Shown: piece by piece, positions 5,842 to 9,722 of the stretch
How the letters are laid out: each line of letters opens with the position of its first letter
Position numbering within the stretch: the stretch's first letter is position 1
From: an uncultured Slackia sp.
GTDB taxonomy: Bacteria > Actinomycetota > Coriobacteriia > Coriobacteriales > Eggerthellaceae
Direction: 5' to 3'
Length of the DNA: 9,722 nucleotides
NCBI GenBank assembly: GCA_900553655.1
Contig: USEQ01000023.1
Coordinates: 1 to 9,722 of the forward strand
Notes under the pieces: generated by a model
Seen by the model: only the letters and a program-made list of their open reading frames with translations
The model's database searches: none
Told to the model about the DNA's origin: nothing
Translations under genes and position numbers: made by a program

Positions 5842-7869
5842 CTAGTTCAAGCCGAGCTGAGCAAGAAGAGCCTGCCCCCCTATGGAGCCAGGACACGCAT
5901 CGCCGGCTTCGGCAAGAAACATCGAAGGACGGACAACAGCGATTCTGCTTGAAGCGAAGCCCTTCGGCCCTTCTTGGCCGCTTGGCCCCTGCTCCTCGGC
6001 GCGTACGCGCACAACCTGCATTTTCGACTGCTCGGCAAGCTCGAGGGCAGCCTTCGCGAAATAGGAGATAACCAGATGTTTGCGAGCCTTCGACACGGCA
6101 TTGTAAAACAGGCGGCGTTGTTCGTTCGTCAACGCGTTGCGATCTTCCTCCGTGCTCACCACCTCGAACGCATCGCGCACAGGAACAAAGCCGTCCACCG
6201 CCGCGATCGCAAAGACCCAATCTGCCTCGATACCCGTCATGGATTCATACGATACGATGCGAATCACGCGAGGATCGTCTGGGAATACCGGATCGCTCTC
6301 CCATGCACGCATCAGCTTTTCCACCTGCTCGGCCGATTCGTCGCCTTCCATCAGGGCGCTGACATCAAGAAACTCAAACAGGTCTTCCGCGCCCAGGGCG
6401 CGAAGAAGCGCAAAGCCCTTGCGACTCGCATTCTTCTCTATGAACGCACGTCCCGACTTGTAGCGCTCGGCAAGGACGCTCGCGCGCGAAAACGGCTCCG
6501 AGCCAAGCCTCTGAATGACGTCGCCAAGAGTGGAAAGCGCCTCGAGCGGACTTAAGCCTTTCTGCGCCGCATACGACACAAGCCCGCCCCACGCGTCGCT
6601 ATTGGTGAGATGGTTGCCAAAACCGCACCAACAGCGCCACGCTACGCCGTCGTGCTCATCGGCAAGAAGTGCAAGCTTGGTGTGGGCGATAAGAGCATGA
6701 GCACGGTCCAATTCTCGGGGATCGCCGCCTATTCCGCCCGCAACAGGGGCGCAGGATGCCATAAAACCGCGCTTTTCGAGCATACGCTGCACCATACGGG
6801 CCCAACGGCGGTTGGGAACGACAATGCACATTCCGCCTTCGCTTCCCTCCCCTTCTTCGTCCGCGAGCGCGCGAATATATTTCGTCAAACCGTTAAGCTC
6901 GTCTTCAGGCGTGCTCCATTTCACGCACATCACGGCAGGAGCGTCAGGAAGCGCGGACGAGGCGCCGTCTTCGTTTATTTCGCCATGCGAGCAGGCAACC
7001 GCTCCTGGCTCTTTCGAAAGAATTTCGCCGTTCATAGACCCGTGGGCGCATAGCGCGTTCGAGAATGCGGCCACCTCCGACGCTCCGTAGGTTTGCGCAA
7101 GCTCGAACACCTGAACATTCCGGCGAAGCGTTTCGAACTCGGCGAACCCGCGAGCGTAAGGATGCTCGCCGCGCCTGGAAACCTCCTGGTTGGGATTGCC
7201 CGCAACGATAAGCTGTTTCCCCGCAAGCAGACACAAGCACGTCTGCTCCGCATGGCTGAGGTTCTGATAGTCGTCGCATAAGACGTATGCGTACGACCCG
7301 CGAGCGGAAGCTCCGGCATCGCTGTTCAGAAAATGCGCGCAGACGCAGGCGGCCTCTTGGGAAAGCATGGCCCCATACCCCTCGAGAAGCTTCGCCGCAT
7401 GCGCGCGGGCTTTGCTCTCTTCGCCCGGCTCTAGCCAATCCCGCTCCTCTTCAAGCAGGCTCCACCGCGCATAGAAAAACTCGAGCATCTTGCGCAAACG
7501 ACGGACAGGCTGTCCGAGCGTCTTCATGTCCTCAAGGAAGAAGTTGTACTCGGCGGAACTGAGCAGCCGAGGGCGGCGACCCGTGGCGGCAAGGGCATCT
7601 TCACGCGAAAGAACCTCGACGCAAAGCTCCTTCGCCGTAGCGATGCGAACCTTGTCGGCATCCTCTTTCTGCCCCATAACCGCACGAAGCCGGCTGCGAA
7701 AAGCCTGCGCCGAAAGGGCGCTTGAAACCTCGACAAGAATACCGTTCGGAGCAATTCCGTCTTCAACCAACGCAACGCATCGGCTCAGCAACGCCTCCGT
7801 CTTGCCGCTTCGAGCAGGGCCGCATACTTTCGCAAGACGCCCTTCATAGTGTGCGATATCTTCAAACAT
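5842..7869 (-). CDS. UvrD/Rep-like superfamily 1 helicase with divergent motifs
   Basis: This 675-residue cytoplasmic protein is recognisably an SF1A helicase. Motif I is G17-P-A-R-S-G-K-T24. Motif II is D199-D-Y-Q-N where UvrD has D-E-x-Q-D. Motif III is G224-N-P-N-Q where UvrD has G-D-P-x-Q. Motif V is V-S-Y-E-S-M-T-G-I-E-A-D-W (539-551) and motif VI is E583-Q-R-R-L-F-Y-N-A-V-S-K-A-R596-K. The ATP-binding lysine, Walker B first Asp, the Gln and the motif VI Arg are kept. Motif IV has Y261-G where an Arg is usual, and motif V has T where K is usual (K-G). The protein is near the usual UvrD length (about 700), with short accessory insertions and no C-terminal nuclease domain. The ATG at 7869 has AAGAGG upstream. 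It lies 76 bases after the coiled-coil protein gene and is probably co-transcribed. A role in repair or replication restart is likely, but strand separation may be weak or lost. Confidence 0.8.
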   Translation of the reverse strand: MFEDIAHYEGRLAKVCGPARSGKTEALLSRCVALVEDGIAPNGILVEVSSALSAQAFRSRLRAVMGQKEDADKVRIATAKELCVEVLSREDALAATGRRPRLLSSAEYNFFLEDMKTLGQPVRRLRKMLEFFYARWSLLEEERDWLEPGEESKARAHAAKLLEGYGAMLSQEAACVCAHFLNSDAGASARGSYAYVLCDDYQNLSHAEQTCLCLLAGKQLIVAGNPNQEVSRRGEHPYARGFAEFETLRRNVQVFELAQTYGASEVAAFSNALCAHGSMNGEILSKEPGAVACSHGEINEDGASSALPDAPAVMCVKWSTPEDELNGLTKYIRALADEEGEGSEGGMCIVVPNRRWARMVQRMLEKRGFMASCAPVAGGIGGDPRELDRAHALIAHTKLALLADEHDGVAWRCWCGFGNHLTNSDAWGGLVSYAAQKGLSPLEALSTLGDVIQRLGSEPFSRASVLAERYKSGRAFIEKNASRKGFALLRALGAEDLFEFLDVSALMEGDESAEQVEKLMRAWESDPVFPDDPRVIRIVSYESMTGIEADWVFAIAAVDGFVPVRDAFEVVSTEEDRNALTNEQRRLFYNAVSKARKHLVISYFAKAALELAEQSKMQVVRVRAEEQGPSGQEGPKGFASSRIAVVRPSMFLAEAGDACPGSIGGQALLAQLGLN

Positions 7870-7945
7870 GAATACATGCCTCTTTCACGATTGCAGGTCA
7901 TTCAGAACAACCCGCGAGAACTATCACGGATGATATTTCGGTCGG

Positions 7946-8767
7946 TCAGATCAGCCATGAAGAGGAGTCGAACGTGGCCGACGAGCCGTCTCGATAATCA
8001 ACCGTCCACTCGAGGTAGCTAAGCTCGAAATCCGCCTCCTCAAGCGCGAAGAATTCTTCGATGTCTACGCCTTGGTTCTCTTCTTCCTCTTGCGCCGCAG
8101 CAAGCGAAGGCGATTCGAGGAAACCTTCTTCGGCCCGACGCTCGGCGGCGATGCGCTCCTGCTCGGCCGCAGCCGCAGCCTCTTCGGCGGCACAGCGTCG
8201 CTTCTCCTCGCGCTTTGCCTTGTTTGCAAGACCTTCGAGACGCTGCTTTTCGAACGATTCCTCGCTCGGAGCGCTGATACGGCAAACATCTTCGCCCAAA
8301 CGGCCAGCGGCAAGCGCGGCGCGCATCCGGGAGACCACTTCGCTCGTCGACGCGGGCATGCCCGAAGCGGAATCAAGACGCAAACGGACAACGAGAGCGC
8401 CGTTTTCAAGCTCGATTTCAAGCCATGTGAACGACAGCGAATCGTTGCCGATTTCGCGTTGACGACGGTTGAAGATCTGCATGTTATTCACAACGGTATG
8501 GAATTGGTTATAAAGCCAACGCTCGATAACCGTGTTCCACAGCGTCTCCGATTCCTCGTCTTCGCGGGAAAGATATCTGCGCGTGCCGAGCTTCACAAGC
8601 ATGCGCATGGTGTTTTCAGGCTCTGCATCGCTTTCGGCTTTGTGCGTTCGCACCAAAGCCGTGCCGACGTAGGTATAGCACCTCCCTACCTCCAAGCGGG
8701 TTTCCTCGGAATCGAAGCGTTCGTCTATGTCCAGGATAAGCGTCAAAGACGGACGTGGCTGAGCCAT
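7946..8767 (-). CDS. Uncharacterised protein with charged coiled-coil segment, upstream of the helicase
   Basis: This 273-residue cytoplasmic protein is not recognised. Residues 1-165 look like a compact alpha/beta domain with strands such as S-L-T-L-I-L-D-I and W-L-E-I-E-L...L-V-V-R-L-R-L. Residues 168-215 are rich in Ala, Glu, Lys and Arg and should form a long coiled coil. The tail 226-273 is strongly acidic and ends with a W-T-V-D-Y strand and S-S-S-W-L-I. There is no signal peptide or membrane segment. The start is clear: AAGGAGG sits 5 bases upstream of the ATG. It precedes the helicase gene on the same strand and probably shares a transcript, which hints at a shared process, but no function can be assigned. 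Confidence 0.7.
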   Translation of the reverse strand: MAQPRPSLTLILDIDERFDSEETRLEVGRCYTYVGTALVRTHKAESDAEPENTMRMLVKLGTRRYLSREDEESETLWNTVIERWLYNQFHTVVNNMQIFNRRQREIGNDSLSFTWLEIELENGALVVRLRLDSASGMPASTSEVVSRMRAALAAGRLGEDVCRISAPSEESFEKQRLEGLANKAKREEKRRCAAEEAAAAAEQERIAAERRAEEGFLESPSLAAAQEEEENQGVDIEEFFALEEADFELSYLEWTVDYRDGSSATFDSSSWLI

Positions 8768-8861
8768 GGTTTCCTCCTTGCATTCTTGCTCCTTCGCCGT
8801 GCCTAACGCCGCGCCAATTACGGCCGTTTCTCAATCAACACGCTCTTGAGCAGGTCTTCTT

Positions 8862-8907
8862 CTCATGAGCATGAGTATAGAATCGCCAAACAGGGATAAA
8901 TAATCCC
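8862..8907. promoter_or_regulatory. Two small dyads in the divergent intergenic region, candidate operators
   Basis: CTCATG-AG-CATGAG (8862-8875) is a 6+6 inverted repeat touching the minus-strand TATACT. GGGAT-AAATA-ATCCC (8893-8907) is a 5+5 inverted repeat lying upstream of both divergent genes. Spacing in the second is one base longer than the FNR pattern (GAT-N4-ATC), so it is not a proper FNR site. Both are placed where a regulator of the molybdoenzyme or of the minus-strand unit could bind. Confidence 0.3.
8874..8879 (-). promoter_or_regulatory. Possible -10 box for the coiled-coil protein / helicase unit
   Basis: The minus strand reads TATACT here, 107 bases before the ATG at 8767. 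The -35 region 17 bases upstream (TATTTA) is poor. The box is overlapped by the dyad at 8862-8875. Confidence 0.35.
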
Positions 8908-8922
8908 GCAAGGATGATATAC

Positions 8923-8950
8923 GCGACACCAGGCATCCATACCTTATGAT
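8923..8950 (+). promoter_or_regulatory. Possible promoter of the molybdopterin oxidoreductase gene
   Basis: A -35-like GCGACA (8923-8928) and a -10-like TATGAT (8945-8950) are separated by 16 bases. Transcription would start near 8957, giving a leader of nearly 100 bases that contains the hairpin at 8986-9011. Confidence 0.35.
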
Positions 8951-8985
8951 TGCGCCGCAGCCGTCCTTTCTAGAATCCAGTGCCA

Positions 8986-9011
8986 AGGCGAGACGCCCTT
9001 TCGTCCCGCCT
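8986..9011 (+). promoter_or_regulatory. Leader hairpin upstream of the molybdopterin oxidoreductase
   Basis: AGGCGAGACG (8986-8995) pairs with CGTCCCGCCT (9002-9011) with one A-C mismatch and a 6-base loop. It ends about 30 bases before the ribosome-binding site and lacks a T-run. It could stabilise or modulate the leader; no known riboswitch class is recognised. Confidence 0.35.
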
Positions 9012-9053
9012 CGAAATGTACGTGCAACTGATTACAAGAAAGGAGGGGAGCGT

Positions 9054-9722
9054 ATGGCGAAACTTTCGTTGACGCGCCGCAGCTTCCTGAAGGCATCTGC
9101 CGTCGTCGGCGCTGCAAGCGCGCTCGGATTCGCAACCACGCCCTCTACCGCACTTGCCGAAGGGGAAGACGCATCGGCGGGTGAAGTCAAGCGCATTCGT
9201 TCCTGCTGCCGCGCTTGCGGCAAGGTCGAATGCGGCGTTTGGGTCACCGTGCAAGACAACAAGGTCATCAAGGTCGAGGGCGACGAATCCAACGCCCACA
9301 GCCGCGGACACTGCTGCGCGAAATCCCAATCGTCCATGCTCGCCCTGTACCACCCCGACCGCCTTCGTTACTGCATGAAGCGCACCAACCCCAAGGGCGA
9401 AAACGATCCCGGCTGGGTTCGCATCTCTTTGGCGGAAGCCTTCGACGAAGCCGGCGCAAAACTCGACGAGATCAAATTCGCCTACGAGCACTACTGCATC
9501 GACGGCGTGACCACCAACCCCAAGCACATCAAGCTGAGCGGCAAGCCGTTCATGCAGTGCGTGCGGGACATCGCGGCGTGGCTGCGGGAGACCGGCCTGG
9601 AGGGGACGGATTTCCCCGTCTCCTTCGAGATCAATCCCCACCTCGACCAGTGGGAGGAGATCGTGGCGGCCGCCAAGGAGGTCGCTTCCTACTCGAAGAA
9701 CTACGCCATCAAAATCCCCTGC
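9054..9722 (+). CDS. Tat-exported molybdopterin oxidoreductase N-terminus (DMSO reductase family) fused in frame to a transaldolase-like segment; open at right edge
   Basis: The start ATG follows AAGGAGGGG. Residues 1-35 form a Tat signal: T7-R-R-S-F-L-K, an Ala-rich core, and A-L-A at 33-35 before E-G. Next comes the iron-sulfur region C52-x2-C55-x4-C60...C87/C88, with G-V-W-V-T-V, K-V-E-G-D-E-S and Y-H-P-D-R-L-R-Y. This is typical of the DMSO reductase family and, as I recall the family, close to Eggerthella/Gordonibacter catechol dehydroxylases; that closeness needs a database search. Relatives run to about 800-1000 residues with bis-MGD molybdenum cofactor. Here the enzyme sequence stops near residue 141 (L-D-E-I-K). 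From residue 142 the same frame reads as a small transaldolase (see 9477-9722). The combined frame is 223 codons without a stop. The N-terminal identity is firm; a true fusion protein is unlikely. Confidence 0.8.
   Translation, partial: MAKLSLTRRSFLKASAVVGAASALGFATTPSTALAEGEDASAGEVKRIRSCCRACGKVECGVWVTVQDNKVIKVEGDESNAHSRGHCCAKSQSSMLALYHPDRLRYCMKRTNPKGENDPGWVRISLAEAFDEAGAKLDEIKFAYEHYCIDGVTTNPKHIKLSGKPFMQCVRDIAAWLRETGLEGTDFPVSFEINPHLDQWEEIVAAAKEVASYSKNYAIKIPC
9477..9722 (+). other. Transaldolase / fructose-6-phosphate aldolase-like fragment, probable chimeric tail
   Basis: These 82 codons read like the N-terminal third of a small class I transaldolase. They contain I-D-G-V-T-T-N-P (149-156 of the fused frame), then F-M-x-C-V-R-D-I, V-S-F-E-I, an E-E-I-V-x-x-A-K-E-V helix, and Y-A-I-K-I-P at the right edge. 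The I-K-I-P strand is near the Schiff-base lysine segment of the family. The native start, expected some 10-15 residues before F142, is missing and replaced by the molybdoenzyme. Only 4 of 82 codons end in A or T, against 37 of 141 in the preceding part. Glutamate is GAG in all 7 cases here, but GAA in 8 of 10 before the join. The segment therefore has a different origin from the flanking DNA, or comes from a far more codon-biased gene. Confidence 0.75.

Noticed and set aside
8072..8806. 244-codon frame on the plus strand, opposite the coiled-coil protein gene
   Set aside because: The minus-strand gene has a strong ribosome-binding site and sensible protein composition; the plus-strand frame has neither.
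8893..8907. FNR-type site GGGAT-AAATA-ATCCC
   Set aside because: FNR sites need GAT-N4-ATC with TT/AA flanks; here the spacer is five bases and the flanks are GG/CC. It is kept only as a generic dyad.
8957..9053. Molybdenum cofactor riboswitch in the leader of the molybdoenzyme gene
   Set aside because: The leader is under 100 bases and has one simple hairpin; I could not recognise the multi-stem pattern of that class.
8970..9641. 223-codon frame on the minus strand across the molybdoenzyme/transaldolase join
   Set aside because: The opposite strand carries a Tat signal and recognisable domains, so this is a shadow frame.

Overview
The window looks like chromosomal DNA of an anaerobic gut actinobacterium of the Eggerthellaceae (Eggerthella, Gordonibacter, Adlercreutzia or Slackia type). 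This is inferred from family content: a Tat-exported molybdopterin enzyme whose cysteine region resembles the catechol-dehydroxylase branch of the DMSO reductase family, a TorD-type chaperone, a 12-helix membrane protein ending in a LuxR DNA-binding domain, and moderately high-GC codon use. No genus can be named from the sequence alone.

Left part (1-3442, all minus strand). A biotin-dependent carboxyltransferase (oxaloacetate decarboxylase alpha / pyruvate carboxylase subunit B type) runs off the left edge. Upstream of it is a 233-base AT-richer gap with dyad symmetries and a possible promoter. Next comes the membrane-bound LuxR regulator, best started at a GTG with a strong ribosome-binding site. 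A 13-bp GC-rich hairpin separates it from the next gene.

Middle (3443-5841). A small secreted protein (minus strand, with its own well-formed promoter) diverges from a two-gene plus-strand unit: an unrecognised protein with two winged-helix-like segments, then a TorD-family chaperone. The unit ends at a strong intrinsic terminator. A second large hairpin serves the converging gene.

Right part (5842-9722). A minus-strand pair encodes an unrecognised coiled-coil protein and a UvrD-like helicase with several altered motifs. A 286-base divergent intergenic region with promoter-like and operator-like elements follows. The last gene is a Tat-signal molybdopterin oxidoreductase on the plus strand. 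After about 140 residues it switches, in frame and without a stop, into the N-terminal part of a small transaldolase / fructose-6-phosphate aldolase. Codon use changes sharply at the same point. This join lies close to the window end and is most likely an assembly or recombination chimera at a short shared sequence. It is the most unusual feature here.

Apart from that join, the content is ordinary for this family: central carbon metabolism, anaerobic respiration with its chaperone and regulator, and a helicase. I saw no CRISPR array, transposon, rRNA or convincing tRNA.
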